Below, piece after piece: positions 53,875 to 63,684 of a DNA stretch of 64,000 bases. The stretch covers positions 1,613,501 through 1,677,500 of the forward strand of contig NZ_JACHTG010000004.1 of the NCBI RefSeq assembly GCF_014250675.1. Direction: 5' to 3'. The notes under the pieces are model-generated. The model searched no databases. It was not told the origin of the DNA and was given only the letters and a program-made list of their open reading frames with translations. Both the position numbers and the translations under genes were made by a program. Each line of letters opens with the position of its first letter. The first letter of the stretch is position 1. This DNA is from Cetobacterium sp. 8H. GTDB lineage: Bacteria; Fusobacteriota; Fusobacteriia; Fusobacteriales; Fusobacteriaceae.

Positions 53875-54716
53875 ATTTTAAGACTTCTTCCTCCTCCTAA
53901 TGATAGTTTAGTTATAGCTGTTTCAAAAAGTTTTTCACCTTCTCCTCTTTTTAAATCTAAACTATTTTCTATCTCAAATAAAGATTCTCTTTTTTCTCCT
54001 ATTAATCCAAAGAATCTTTTTAGAATATCCTCTTCAGTATGAGACATTTTTTTCGGTAAAGAACTTATATTTATATCCTCTAAAGATGCTATTTTCTCTC
54101 CTATTATTTCAGATTTTTCCTCTTGAGATAACTCCTCCATTGGATCTTCTGAATCTTCACCTTCAAGTTCAGCTACAATCTCGTGTTCTATAAGCTCTTC
54201 TTGTCTTTTTAAGAAATATCCTTTATACATATATTTTTCTGTTTGAACTTTTTCATCAACAAAAAATAACATCTCTTTTCTAATCCATAGCTTTATATAG
54301 CTTAAAATATCTCCGTTTGATGGTCTATAGCTATCTAAAGCCTTTATAACACCAATATTTCCTTCTTGGATAAGATCTAAATAGTCAATTCCTGAAACAA
54401 GGTAATCAAAAGCAATACTTGCTACCTCTCTTAAATTTCCCTCAACTAAAGTATGCACACTCTCCTCTTCATCTAAAGATTCTAAAAGTTCATCTATCTG
54501 CTCTTTTGAAAGTTGCTGAATATGTGAAATTTCTTCTAAATATTCAGTAGTTACACTTTCTACTACATAATTATTTTCTTCTACTTTTTCTTCTTTTCTC
54601 AAATCTACTGTTGGAAGCTCTAAACTTAATCCAGGGTTTTCTTTTAAAAATTTAATAAAATCCTCATCATTCTTATATTTTAATAAAACTTGTTGTTCAA
54701 AATCTGTTAATTTCAT
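53871..54716 (-). CDS. degenerate sigma-70 paralogue
   Basis: 281 residues with the layout of the adjacent rpoD. Region 2 is readable: [37 protein letters not shown] and SYIKLWIRKEMLFF, close to the RpoD core-binding and -10 region. The C-terminal MSHTEEDILKRFFGLIGE resembles region 4, but the helix-turn-helix recognition part is degenerate (LKRGEGEKLFETAITKL). It lacks the aromatic residues for melting seen in RpoD. It may be an alternative sigma or a non-promoter-binding competitor. GGGG before the ATG; it lies 73 nt downstream of rpoD. Confidence 0.75.
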   Translation of the reverse strand: MKLTDFEQQVLLKYKNDEDFIKFLKENPGLSLELPTVDLRKEEKVEENNYVVESVTTEYLEEISHIQQLSKEQIDELLESLDEEESVHTLVEGNLREVASIAFDYLVSGIDYLDLIQEGNIGVIKALDSYRPSNGDILSYIKLWIRKEMLFFVDEKVQTEKYMYKGYFLKRQEELIEHEIVAELEGEDSEDPMEELSQEEKSEIIGEKIASLEDINISSLPKKMSHTEEDILKRFFGLIGEKRESLFEIENSLDLKRGEGEKLFETAITKLSLGGGRSLKI

Positions 54717-54755
54717 TCGTTTTCCCCTTTTCTATTTTGCTTTTTAATATAAAAT

Positions 54756-54772
54756 GGGAGCACTAGGCTCCC
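54756..54772 (-). terminator. weak hairpin after rpoD
   Basis: 6-bp stem GGGAGC/GCTCCC with a 5-nt loop and a mixed T-rich tail on the minus strand. It may attenuate reading into the sigma-like gene. Confidence 0.5.
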
Positions 54773-54789
54773 CCTTTATTTTATTATTT

Positions 54790-56013
54790 TTATACTTTAA
54801 AATCTTCTAATTTTTTTCTTCTGCTTGGATGTCTTAATTTTCTAAGAGCTTTAACTTCAATCTGTCTGATTCTTTCTCTTGTTACTTTAAAGATTTTTCC
54901 AACTTCTTCTAATGTTTTAGGTGCTCCATCATTTAATCCATATCTAAAGATTAAAACCTGTTCTTCCCTACTACTTAAAGTCTTCAAAACATCGTTTAAC
55001 TGCTCTCTTAAAAGAGTTCTATTAGTTAACTCATAAGGATTTTGCATCTTATTATCTTCAACGAAATCTCCTAATTCACTATCCTCTTCACTTCCTACTG
55101 GCGTCTCTAAAGATATTGGATCTTGGTTCATTTCTTGGATACTCTTTATTTTTTCAACTTCCATTCCAAGTCTTTTTCCTAAAACTTCTGGAGTCGCATC
55201 TTTTCCTGTCTCTTGAAGGTAAATTCTAGCTTCCTTTTTTATCTTATTTATAGTTTCTATCATATGAACTGGAATACGTATAGTTCTTCCTTGATCTGCT
55301 ATAGCTCTTGTTATGGCTTGTCTTATCCACCAAGTAGCATATGTTGAAAACTTATACCCTTTGCTATATTCAAACTTTTCAACAGCTTTCATTAGTCCAA
55401 TATTTCCCTCTTGAATAAGATCTAACAATTTAAGTCCTCTATTAGTGTGCTTTTTAGCTATACTTACAACTAGTCTTAAGTTTGCCTCAATAAGTTGTTG
55501 TTGAGAGTACTCATCCCCTTCTAGAGCTGCTTTTGCATACTCTAACTCCTGCTCATGAGTTAAAAGTGGAATTTGTCCAATCTCTCTTAAATACATCTTT
55601 ATTGGTTCGTCAACTTCCATATCTCCAGTTATGCTAAAAAGATCATCATTTACTAAATCATCTTCACTTACTTCTTCAATATCTTCAGGATTAAAATCAA
55701 AATCTTCGCTATATTCACTTGATTTTTCTTTTTCATCTTCTTCTTCATCTTCATCAGAATCAAGAACTACTTTTTTTACTGGGGTTATTATTTTTTTAAT
55801 ATCTTTTTTAGGGGTATCTTCCTTTTTTGTAACATCACTTTTAGAAACTATTTTTATCCCTTGTTCAGTCATTCCATTTATCAGAAATTCTATTCTTTCT
55901 GGGGGAAAATCAGAGCTTAACTCACTATTTATCTCTTCATAGCTGATCATCTTGTTTTCCATCGCTTTTCTCAATAAAGCTAATACCTTATCATTTTTTA
56001 TAAACTCCTTCAT
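54790..56013 (-). CDS. rpoD: primary sigma factor RpoD
   Basis: 407 residues. A long acidic N-terminal region (EDEEEDEKE around residue 95), then region 2 with [53 protein letters not shown] (-10 reading and melting), region 3, and region 4 with [17 protein letters not shown] (the -35 helix-turn-helix). It follows dnaG in the classical dnaG-rpoD macromolecular synthesis order. AGGAGG about 9 nt before the ATG. Confidence 0.97.
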   Translation of the reverse strand: MKEFIKNDKVLALLRKAMENKMISYEEINSELSSDFPPERIEFLINGMTEQGIKIVSKSDVTKKEDTPKKDIKKIITPVKKVVLDSDEDEEEDEKEKSSEYSEDFDFNPEDIEEVSEDDLVNDDLFSITGDMEVDEPIKMYLREIGQIPLLTHEQELEYAKAALEGDEYSQQQLIEANLRLVVSIAKKHTNRGLKLLDLIQEGNIGLMKAVEKFEYSKGYKFSTYATWWIRQAITRAIADQGRTIRIPVHMIETINKIKKEARIYLQETGKDATPEVLGKRLGMEVEKIKSIQEMNQDPISLETPVGSEEDSELGDFVEDNKMQNPYELTNRTLLREQLNDVLKTLSSREEQVLIFRYGLNDGAPKTLEEVGKIFKVTRERIRQIEVKALRKLRHPSRRKKLEDFKV

Positions 56014-56056
56014 TAGCTGAAGCCTCCTCTATTCAATAAACTTGTCTTTCAGAATT

Positions 56057-57841
56057 TTATGCATTGATACTTTCAAACTCTTCATACAATGCTTGAAGAT
56101 CATTAAAACTATTGGTTTGCTTTAATTTATCTTCAATTTTTTTTAGCTTAATATGTTTCAGTAAATTGCTTCTTTCTTTTAGCGATTCTTTTAACTCTAG
56201 TATGAACCAAGACATAAATATAATCTCAAAGCCTTTTTCAACTTGCGTTTTGTTAGAATAGTCATCTAAAGATAATAGCGATATATCTACTAATTCTTTT
56301 TCCTCTTTATCCGTTAAATTTCCAGTTGAAATAACATCTTTAATTATGTTTCTACTTTTTTTCTCATTCTCTTGTAAAAATTCTAAATAAAGAAATATCT
56401 TTTTACCTAAACTGCTAGTTATGCTTTTATTTTTAAAATAATCAAAATACTCATTTTGAGCTAAGACTAAAGCTAGTGTCAACTTTTCTAAATTATACAA
56501 TCCTTTTTCGTCTAATTCTCTTGTTTCCTCTTTTTTCTCATAAGTATTTTTTGATCTTTTTTTATTATTAGTTATTAAAATTGTTTTTAAGATATCCAAG
56601 TCAATATTTAATGATTTTCCTAGCTTATCTATATATAAACTTTTTTCAAGATCGCTTTCTATACATTGAAAAAAATCTCTAAATCTATTAATAAAATTCT
56701 GTTTAGACATATGATCGTCAAGACTATATTCCATAGAATATCTCTCATAAAGATAATCAAATGCCTCTAATGATTCTTTAACAACTTTCAAAAATGCATC
56801 TTTTCCATAACTTTTTAAATAGTCATCGGGATCTTTAGCATCTTTATAAACTAAAACTCTAATATTAAACCCTTCGGATTTTAATATCATTATTGCTCTT
56901 TCTGTTGCTTTTTGTCCAGCACTATCCATATCAAAAGATAACAATACATTGTTTGTATATCTTTTTAAAAGTTGCGCTTGTTCCTCTGTAAGAGCTGTTC
57001 CTAGAGGGGCTAATGCCACATCAAAACCATAGGAATGTGCCGAAAGTACATCCATGTACCCTTCCATCAATATCGAATAATTTTTCTTCTTGATGTTAGT
57101 TCCTTTTTGAATAAAACCATAAAGATTTTTACCTTTACTAAATATCGGTGTTTCTTGTGAGTTTATATACTTTGGAATGTCTTTATTATCTTCTAAAGAT
57201 CTACCTCCAAAAGCTATGACTCTTCCTGAAATTGAATATATTGGAAATATTATTCTATTTCTAAAACTATCATAAACTCCTTTTTCACCCTCTTTAGCAA
57301 GACCTAAATCGAGGATTTTTTTCTTATTATATCCAGCTGTTAAAAGATAATCAAAAAGCCCACTCCAACCATTAGGTGCATAACCTATCTCATTTTCTTT
57401 TATTAGTTTTGGGTTTATTTTTCTCTTTGATAGATACTCTAATGCATCTCTAGCTGAATTTTTAAATATCTCTTGTTTAAAATAAGTATGTGCTTCATCC
57501 ATAATCTCATAGTACTCACGATTCTCATCACTTTTTGCACTACCAACTACACCTGTTATTGGGATGTTATACTTTTTTGCTAAATCTTCTACAGCTTCAA
57601 CAAAAGATATTTTTTTGTATTCTGAGTAAAATTTAATAGGATTCCCACCTGCTCCACACACAAAACATTTACAAATGTTTTTGCTAGGACTTACAACAAA
57701 TGATGGATTACTGTCCTGATGAAAAGGACAAAGTCCTTTATAGTTTGCACCTGATTTTTTCAAATCAACAAACTCTCCTACAACTTTCTCAATATGTAAT
57801 TGTTGTAATAATAAATCAATATCTTCTGATTTATATTTCAT
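56057..57841 (-). CDS. dnaG: DNA primase
   Basis: 594 residues. The CHC2 zinc ribbon (CPFHQDS...CKCFVCGAGG), the primase core (ENEIGYAPNGW, FPIYSISGRVIAFGGRSL) and the Toprim EGYMDVLSAH and SFDMDSAGQKA are seen in order. A shorter, less conserved C-terminal DnaB-binding region follows. The frame has an ATG two codons upstream, but GGGAG is correctly spaced for the ATG at 57841. Precedes rpoD by 43 nt. Confidence 0.96.
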   Translation of the reverse strand: MKYKSEDIDLLLQQLHIEKVVGEFVDLKKSGANYKGLCPFHQDSNPSFVVSPSKNICKCFVCGAGGNPIKFYSEYKKISFVEAVEDLAKKYNIPITGVVGSAKSDENREYYEIMDEAHTYFKQEIFKNSARDALEYLSKRKINPKLIKENEIGYAPNGWSGLFDYLLTAGYNKKKILDLGLAKEGEKGVYDSFRNRIIFPIYSISGRVIAFGGRSLEDNKDIPKYINSQETPIFSKGKNLYGFIQKGTNIKKKNYSILMEGYMDVLSAHSYGFDVALAPLGTALTEEQAQLLKRYTNNVLLSFDMDSAGQKATERAIMILKSEGFNIRVLVYKDAKDPDDYLKSYGKDAFLKVVKESLEAFDYLYERYSMEYSLDDHMSKQNFINRFRDFFQCIESDLEKSLYIDKLGKSLNIDLDILKTILITNNKKRSKNTYEKKEETRELDEKGLYNLEKLTLALVLAQNEYFDYFKNKSITSSLGKKIFLYLEFLQENEKKSRNIIKDVISTGNLTDKEEKELVDISLLSLDDYSNKTQVEKGFEIIFMSWFILELKESLKERSNLLKHIKLKKIEDKLKQTNSFNDLQALYEEFESINA

Positions 57842-57955
57842 TAACATCTCCCAATTGAATAAGGTTTAATTTTTAAAAATATTTTAGAGCAAACCGCTCT
57901 ATCCTAAATTATATTACATTTTTAAAGAATATGCAATTTTTTTTTAAAAATAAAA

Positions 57956-57975
57956 GGAGGATTTAAAAATCCTCC
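57956..57975 (-). terminator. terminator of the foldase gene
   Basis: 9-bp stem GGAGGATTT/AAATCCTCC with a 2-nt to 4-nt loop, then a T-rich run on the minus strand, 11 nt after the foldase stop. Confidence 0.85.
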
Positions 57976-57986
57976 CTCTTCATTTT

Positions 57987-59735
57987 TTAATTTTCTACAT
58001 TTTGTGTACTAACTTCTATCTCTCTAAGTTTCTCTTGAGCTTTTGTGTTGATGTAATCAGAGATAACTTCATTTTTTACTTCTTCGAAGTTTGCTTTTTT
58101 CTCATCAACTTGAGAATCTTTTTTATAGATAATATAATCTTTTTGTTCTTTTACGAAATTAACTTCACCAATTTTCGAGTTAAAGATAGCTTTTGCTAGT
58201 TGCTCATTATAACCTAATCCAGGAACATATCCCTCTTCTGTTATTTCATCTATCTTTTCAGAGAAAACTATATCTTTATCATTTTTCAATTCTTCAAATG
58301 TAATTGTTCCCTTAGATAAATCCTTTACAATCTCATCAACTTGAGTAACTTTCGCTTGTAAAGTCTCTTCAGAAGGTTCTGGTATAATTAATATATGACT
58401 TGCTGTTACCGTTCCTTTAGCTTCATCTTTATTTTCTACAAATATTAAATGATAACCAAATTGTGTTTTTACAACTTCTGGATAAACCTGTCCTGCTTCT
58501 GCTGCAAATGCTGCATCTTCAAATGGTTTTACCATATCTCCTTTAGAGAATGTTCCTAAAGCTCCACCTGTTGGTCCACTTGGTCCATCAGAATGCTCTT
58601 TTGCCATTTCAGCAAAATTATCCTTATTTACTTTCTTTAAAAGCTCTTCTGCTTCAGCTTTTGCCTTAGCATCGTCTGCTTCAGTCGGTTCAACTTTCAG
58701 TATTGCAATATTGGCATCTGCACTTTTTGTTATATCATAATTTATCTGATTTTCTTCAAAGAACTCTTTCAAATCCTTATCTGTATACTTCACTTCAGAT
58801 TTTAATTTAGCATATAAAGATGATACCGCTTCAGAAACTTCTAAATCTAAAGGTAGAGATGTATCAACTTTTATTCCTTGAGCTTCCGCTACTTTTAAAA
58901 GTTTAATCTCAGACTCTAAAGATTCTTTTGCAATCTCTTTAGCTTGCTCTAAATTTCCTTTTGTCATTCCAAGAGTATTTAAAACTCTTTTAGCATATTC
59001 TAAATTTGTTACTTCTACCCCATCAAATTTAAACTCTTCTTTTTCTAAATAAGCTTCATAATTCTTATCCAAATCTTCAAGTTTCATCTGTGCTCTGGCT
59101 TCTGTAATATCTTTGATCAATGCTTCAGCTCCTTTTTGAGCTTTTAATGCTTGTTCAATTTGAGTTTTTACAGTATCTAAAGATTTTCCTTGGAATGCTG
59201 TATACTTGTTATCTAAATAATAAGTTTCAACATCTTCAGGACTTACTTTTACATTATTAGTTATTGCTTCAGAAACTTTTTGAAGAATTAAATTTTCTTT
59301 AATTTCATTTTCTAAAGTTTTTGTTGTGTAACCTTGGCTTAATAAAGCTTTTTTAAATTGTTCTTTATCTGGAAAAGCTTCCTTTATTTTATCCATCTGT
59401 GAACTCACTTCTGAACCAGAAACTTTTATCTTTAGTTTATCCGCCATATCTAAAAGTAAATTTTTATTTATAACTTCATTAAATGCAACTATATTCATTA
59501 AGGTAGGATCTACTGTCGTTCCTAAATATCTATTATAATTTTCAGATAATATAGCCATTGATCTTTGGGTTTCCATCTGTGTCACTTTTTTACCATTTAT
59601 TTTAAATGCTAATTGTGAGTTTGTCGAATTTCCTTTAAAAGACATCGCGTATCCTGCGATTAAACTTATTAAGAAAAATATCGTTACAACCCAAATCACG
59701 GGTTTCATATTTCTTCTGAACTTTCTAATTGCCAT
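57987..59735 (-). CDS. PpiD/SurA-like peptidyl-prolyl isomerase
   Basis: 582-residue membrane-anchored foldase: short cytoplasmic N terminus, one helix (PVIWVVTIFFLISLIAGYA), a SurA_N-like helical region, and a parvulin PPIase domain containing EHSDGPSGPTGGALG, GDMVKPFEDAAFA and TQFGYHLI. A second partial parvulin follows (TASHILII). Helps fold exported outer-membrane proteins. GGAGGGG before the ATG; own terminator. Confidence 0.9.
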   Translation of the reverse strand: MAIRKFRRNMKPVIWVVTIFFLISLIAGYAMSFKGNSTNSQLAFKINGKKVTQMETQRSMAILSENYNRYLGTTVDPTLMNIVAFNEVINKNLLLDMADKLKIKVSGSEVSSQMDKIKEAFPDKEQFKKALLSQGYTTKTLENEIKENLILQKVSEAITNNVKVSPEDVETYYLDNKYTAFQGKSLDTVKTQIEQALKAQKGAEALIKDITEARAQMKLEDLDKNYEAYLEKEEFKFDGVEVTNLEYAKRVLNTLGMTKGNLEQAKEIAKESLESEIKLLKVAEAQGIKVDTSLPLDLEVSEAVSSLYAKLKSEVKYTDKDLKEFFEENQINYDITKSADANIAILKVEPTEADDAKAKAEAEELLKKVNKDNFAEMAKEHSDGPSGPTGGALGTFSKGDMVKPFEDAAFAAEAGQVYPEVVKTQFGYHLIFVENKDEAKGTVTASHILIIPEPSEETLQAKVTQVDEIVKDLSKGTITFEELKNDKDIVFSEKIDEITEEGYVPGLGYNEQLAKAIFNSKIGEVNFVKEQKDYIIYKKDSQVDEKKANFEEVKNEVISDYINTKAQEKLREIEVSTQNVEN

Positions 59736-59768
59736 CTTTTAACCCCTCCAGAAAATTTCGTAATTTTT

Positions 59769-61154
59769 TTATTTTATGTCTAATCCGTATTTTCTTATTT
59801 TCTCATATAAAGTTGTTCTTCCTATTCCTAGAAGTTTTGAAGTTTCTTGTTTATTCCATCTAGTTTTTTGAAGAGCCATAGCAATTACAACCTTTTCTAC
59901 ATCATCTAAGGCATATATTTCTTGCTCTAATATATTTTTTAAAGGTCCTACTCCAATTACTGTTTTATTTTCAACAGTATCAGACTTCATCTTAATTTCT
60001 AATGGTAAATCTTCTACATCGATACTTCTATCTGTACATAAAATTACCATTCTTTCTATCATGTTTTTTAATTCTCTTATATTTCCTGGATACGAATATT
60101 CCATTAAATATTTCATAGCATCTCCAGATATAACTGGAATCTCTCTTCTTAAATCTTTAACTATTTTGTTTAAGAAGTAGTTAGCTAATATAGGGATATC
60201 GTCTTTTCTATCTCTTAAAGGTGGAACTTCAATAGGGAATGCAGTTAATCTATGGTATAGATCTTTTCTGAATTTACCTTTTTCTGTTTCCTCTTTTAAA
60301 TCTTTATTTGTTGATACGATAAATCTTACATCAACTCTTCTTGATTTATTTCCTCCAACTCTTCTGAATTCTCCATACTCAATAACTCTTAAAACCTTAG
60401 CTTGAGCTTTTAAATCCATAGCAGAAATTTCATCAAGGAAAACTGTTCCTCCATCTGCTTCTTCTAATATTCCTTTTTTACTTGTAGTTGCTCCTAAGAA
60501 AGCTCCTCTTTCGTATCCGAATAATTCTCTTTCAATTAAATCTTCTGGTAAAGAAGCACAAGAGATTGTTATATAGTTCTCTTTTCTTCTGTCACTTCTT
60601 TTAAAGATTTCTTTAGCAATTAACTCTTTTCCAACCCCATTTTCTCCAGTGATTAGAACTGTTAAGTCACTTTCAGCAACTTTCTCTATTAAATTTTTAA
60701 CCTCTTTAATTCTTGTAGATTGACCGATCATTTCATTTTCATCTTCAGAATCTGAAAGTTTTTCTTCTAACTTTCTTTTTTCTTTTACAATCTCTAAGTT
60801 TCTTAAAGCAGGAATCATTACTCTATTCATTTCTTTTGCATCTACTGGTTTTAATAGATAGTTATATATATCCGCCTCTTTCATTTCTTGAATTAAAGCA
60901 TCATTTTCCTCATCTAACAATCCAATAACAACAAAATCTTTTCCTATTCCATTTAATTTTCTTTTCGCTTCTGAGAAGTTGAACCAAGTTAAATACTCAT
61001 CTAATAAAACTACATCAAAATCACTCTCTCTCAGCATATCTAATGCATCTAATAAGTTGTTGAATGTTATTATTTCATACATCTCTGACAAAGCTTTTCT
61101 GACTTGCTTCAATGTTTCTTTTCTTTCCGAAACTACTAATATTGATTTCTTCAT
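59769..61154 (-). CDS. NtrC-type sigma-54-dependent activator with GAFLGA
   Basis: 461 residues: receiver (1-125), AAA+ (about 140-375) and a Fis-type helix-turn-helix. Walker A is TGENGVGKE, Walker B VFLDEIS; the sigma-54 contact loop is ERGAFLGA instead of GAFTGA. In the receiver the phospho-Asp (VVLLDEYL) and Lys (YLLKPVD) are kept, but the usual Asp-Asp pair at the start is replaced (VVSERKE), so phosphorylation is uncertain. LLGIGRTTLYEKIRKYG forms the DNA-binding helices. No sensor kinase is adjacent. AGGAGG before the ATG. Confidence 0.93.
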   Translation of the reverse strand: MKKSILVVSERKETLKQVRKALSEMYEIITFNNLLDALDMLRESDFDVVLLDEYLTWFNFSEAKRKLNGIGKDFVVIGLLDEENDALIQEMKEADIYNYLLKPVDAKEMNRVMIPALRNLEIVKEKRKLEEKLSDSEDENEMIGQSTRIKEVKNLIEKVAESDLTVLITGENGVGKELIAKEIFKRSDRRKENYITISCASLPEDLIERELFGYERGAFLGATTSKKGILEEADGGTVFLDEISAMDLKAQAKVLRVIEYGEFRRVGGNKSRRVDVRFIVSTNKDLKEETEKGKFRKDLYHRLTAFPIEVPPLRDRKDDIPILANYFLNKIVKDLRREIPVISGDAMKYLMEYSYPGNIRELKNMIERMVILCTDRSIDVEDLPLEIKMKSDTVENKTVIGVGPLKNILEQEIYALDDVEKVVIAMALQKTRWNKQETSKLLGIGRTTLYEKIRKYGLDIK

Positions 61155-61313
61155 CCTTACTCCTCCTATTTTCTATTTTCGTTAACAATGTATTATAATT
61201 GATATTTTGTTATTTTTCAAGACTTTTTTAAAATTTTCTGTTCAAGATTATTTCAAACAGTGTTAGTCTAAACATTAGTTTCTAAAAAATACATTTTTTT
61301 CCTTTAATTTATT

Positions 61314-61937
61314 TTATTTTTCTTTTACAATCTCTTTAAAAAAAAGATTATAAAACATTTCTATTTCTTTATCTATATCTATAGATAAATATTTTTCAAC
61401 CATTTTTCTATAACTTTCTTCTCCTGTAACCTCTATTCCAGTTTGATTTATTAAAAATAATAGTAGTGTTGTTAAGGCTGAACTTAATATACTTCTTATC
61501 TTTTGAATCTGATCCCTATACTCTTCTTTTATGTTTTCTTTATTGTTATTTAAAAATTCACTAAAAATAATATCTCTTTTCATATAGTCATCATAAGTTA
61601 AATTAATTTCGCCATTTTCATATATTTTAGCAAATAAAAACAAATTGTATCTATCGTCTTTTAGATCAAGTCTTCTAGATATAATCATTTTTAATTTTTT
61701 TTCAAACGAAACATCTAAATCTCCAACTTCTTTTAAAAATTCTTTTCTGCTTATTACAGAATTATCCATTATCTCCTCTAAAAGTTCCTCTTTACTTTTA
61801 AAGTAATAATAAAATCCTCCCTTTGCCATTCCTAAAACATTAGCAATATCTTCTATTTTTGTATTTCTTATCCCATTTGCAGCAAATAAGATAGTCGCTG
61901 TTCTCTTTATACGTTCTCTTTTAGTTAATACCACCAT
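61314..61937 (-). CDS. TetR-family regulator
   Basis: 207-residue repressor. The helix-turn-helix is ATILFAANGIRNTKIEDIANVLGMAKGGFYYYFKSKEEL, typical of TetR, and the rest is a helical ligand domain. It starts at an ATG with GGGGG 5 nt upstream, 11 nt after rseP, so it may be part of that transcript. The target and ligand are unknown; the 376-bp stretch between it and the NtrC-type gene start has no gene apart from 61155-61313, which is A+T-rich and empty to my eye. Confidence 0.92.
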   Translation of the reverse strand: MVVLTKRERIKRTATILFAANGIRNTKIEDIANVLGMAKGGFYYYFKSKEELLEEIMDNSVISRKEFLKEVGDLDVSFEKKLKMIISRRLDLKDDRYNLFLFAKIYENGEINLTYDDYMKRDIIFSEFLNNNKENIKEEYRDQIQKIRSILSSALTTLLLFLINQTGIEVTGEESYRKMVEKYLSIDIDKEIEMFYNLFFKEIVKEK

Positions 61938-61948
61938 GTATTCCCCCT

Positions 61949-62977
61949 TTAAAACTTAATAATATTGAATATGTCATTTACAGTAGCAAAAATTATTAAT
62001 CCAAATAGCAATATCATTCCTATCATATGAAGTTTTTCTTCTAACTTTTTATCTACTTTTATTCCAACTAACTCTAAAATTACAAATATAATTCTACCAC
62101 CATCTAAGGCTGGAAACGGTAAAAGATTAAAAATACCAACATTTATAGACAAAATTACAAGTAACCAAACTAAAATTCCTGAACTTCCACTTTTACTTGC
62201 ATCTCCAACAACTTTCACAATTCCAACTGGTCCACTTATATCTTTAGCCTTAACTTTTCCAGTAACCAACATTTTTATTCCACTTAGTGTGTCTTTAAAA
62301 ATTCCTGTAAATATTTTAAAAGATGCCTCCATTCCATCATTGAAATTATAGCTTTTAAATGTATATTCAGGAACAATTCCCATCATTAAAGGTCTGTTCT
62401 CTTCAACCTTTGTAAGTGGAACTAAAAGATTTAATTTTCTTCCATCTCTTTCAACTACAACATCTAAAACATCTCTTCCTTTTGATTCTTTAGCTATAGT
62501 CTCTCCTATATCTGACCAGTTCTGAATACTAAAGCCATCAATAGATTGAATTACATCATTCTTTTTTAAAACACTTGCCGCTTTAGTATCTTTTAAAACA
62601 TTTCCAATTATAGGTTTAGTATTTTGAACTCCTTGCCCTGTGGTAAAAGTAATACCAATAACTAAAACTAATGCCATTAAGAAATTCATAAATACACCCG
62701 CAAAAAGAACTACAAATCTTGCAAAAGGTGATTTACTGTTAAATCCATTCTCTACTTTACTGTCAACTTCCATCCCCTCTATACTCACAAATCCACCTAT
62801 AGGTATTATTCTTAGAGAATATAAAGTTTTTCCTGTATAATAAGAATATAATTCTGGACCCATTCCTAGTGAAAATTCTGATATAGGCATTTTAAACAGT
62901 CTTGCTGCTAAAAAATGTCCTAATTCGTGTATAAAAATTATTACTCCTAGTAACAACAATGCTATTAGTATATCCAT
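61949..62977 (-). CDS. rseP: site-2 membrane metalloprotease RseP
   Basis: 342-residue intramembrane zinc protease. HExxH is seen at 17-21 (FIHELGHFLAAR), a PDZ domain in the middle (about 120-200), and the third zinc ligand in NLLPFPALDGGRI. Cleaves anti-sigma factors and signal-peptide remnants. GGGAGG before the ATG. In the order dxr - tmk-like - rseP the usual dxr-rseP neighbourhood is kept. Confidence 0.96.
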   Translation of the reverse strand: MDILIALLLLGVIIFIHELGHFLAARLFKMPISEFSLGMGPELYSYYTGKTLYSLRIIPIGGFVSIEGMEVDSKVENGFNSKSPFARFVVLFAGVFMNFLMALVLVIGITFTTGQGVQNTKPIIGNVLKDTKAASVLKKNDVIQSIDGFSIQNWSDIGETIAKESKGRDVLDVVVERDGRKLNLLVPLTKVEENRPLMMGIVPEYTFKSYNFNDGMEASFKIFTGIFKDTLSGIKMLVTGKVKAKDISGPVGIVKVVGDASKSGSSGILVWLLVILSINVGIFNLLPFPALDGGRIIFVILELVGIKVDKKLEEKLHMIGMILLFGLIIFATVNDIFNIIKF

Positions 62978-62988
62978 TTTTCCTCCCG

Positions 62989-63684
62989 TTATAATATTTC
63001 AGCTACAAGAGCATATACCTCTTCTGATATCTCTTCTATACTTTTTAATCTTCCATCTTCAACACATTTAACTTCAGACCAAGAATACTTGGCTGAAATT
63101 TCACAGGCATTTCTATGTGATTTTCTCAAATATTCACCATTTTTTTCATGAATATCTTTTTTATCCTCACCTGTTATTTTATTCTTTCTTTTCGCCATAA
63201 GCTCTTCGGCCATCTCTGTAGGCATATTTAAAAATATAATTAAATCTGGTTTTGGAATTCCCATCTTTTTGTATTCTAGATCCTCTAACCAGTTTAAATA
63301 ATCTTCTTTTTCCTTTGAATTATCTATCTTAGATGCTTGATGAACCATATTAGATGTTGTATATCTATCTGTAACTATAATCCCACCTTCATCATAAAAT
63401 TTACCCCAATCTTTTTTGTATGAAGCATATCTGTCAATTGCATACATCGTTGATACTGGGTATGGATTTACTTTTTCAGCATCTGTTCCAAATTCTCCAG
63501 CTAAATACATTTTTACTGGTTCACAAGCAGGACTCTCATAATTTGGGAAAGATATTTTTCTAACATTTTTTATATTTTCATTCAATTTTTCAAATAATAT
63601 TTTAGTTTGAGTTTCCTTTCCACTAGAATCAGTTCCTTCTATAACTATTAACTTACCTTTTTTAATTTCTTCCATAATTTTCAT
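62989..63684 (-). CDS. tmk: thymidylate-kinase-like nucleoside monophosphate kinase
   Basis: 231 residues with P-loop IEGTDSSGKETQ, the DRYTTSNM motif (nucleotide-binding DR) and KGMAKRKNKITGEDKKD-like lid region AKRKNKITGEDKKD. Family is thymidylate kinase; it is longer than usual and lies between dxr and rseP. The start is either ATG 63684, inside the dxr end, or the ATG at 63675 (MEEIKKGK); the second is better spaced from a GTGGG site, so the N terminus is uncertain by three residues. Confidence 0.85.
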   Translation of the reverse strand: MKIMEEIKKGKLIVIEGTDSSGKETQTKILFEKLNENIKNVRKISFPNYESPACEPVKMYLAGEFGTDAEKVNPYPVSTMYAIDRYASYKKDWGKFYDEGGIIVTDRYTTSNMVHQASKIDNSKEKEDYLNWLEDLEYKKMGIPKPDLIIFLNMPTEMAEELMAKRKNKITGEDKKDIHEKNGEYLRKSHRNACEISAKYSWSEVKCVEDGRLKSIEEISEEVYALVAEIL

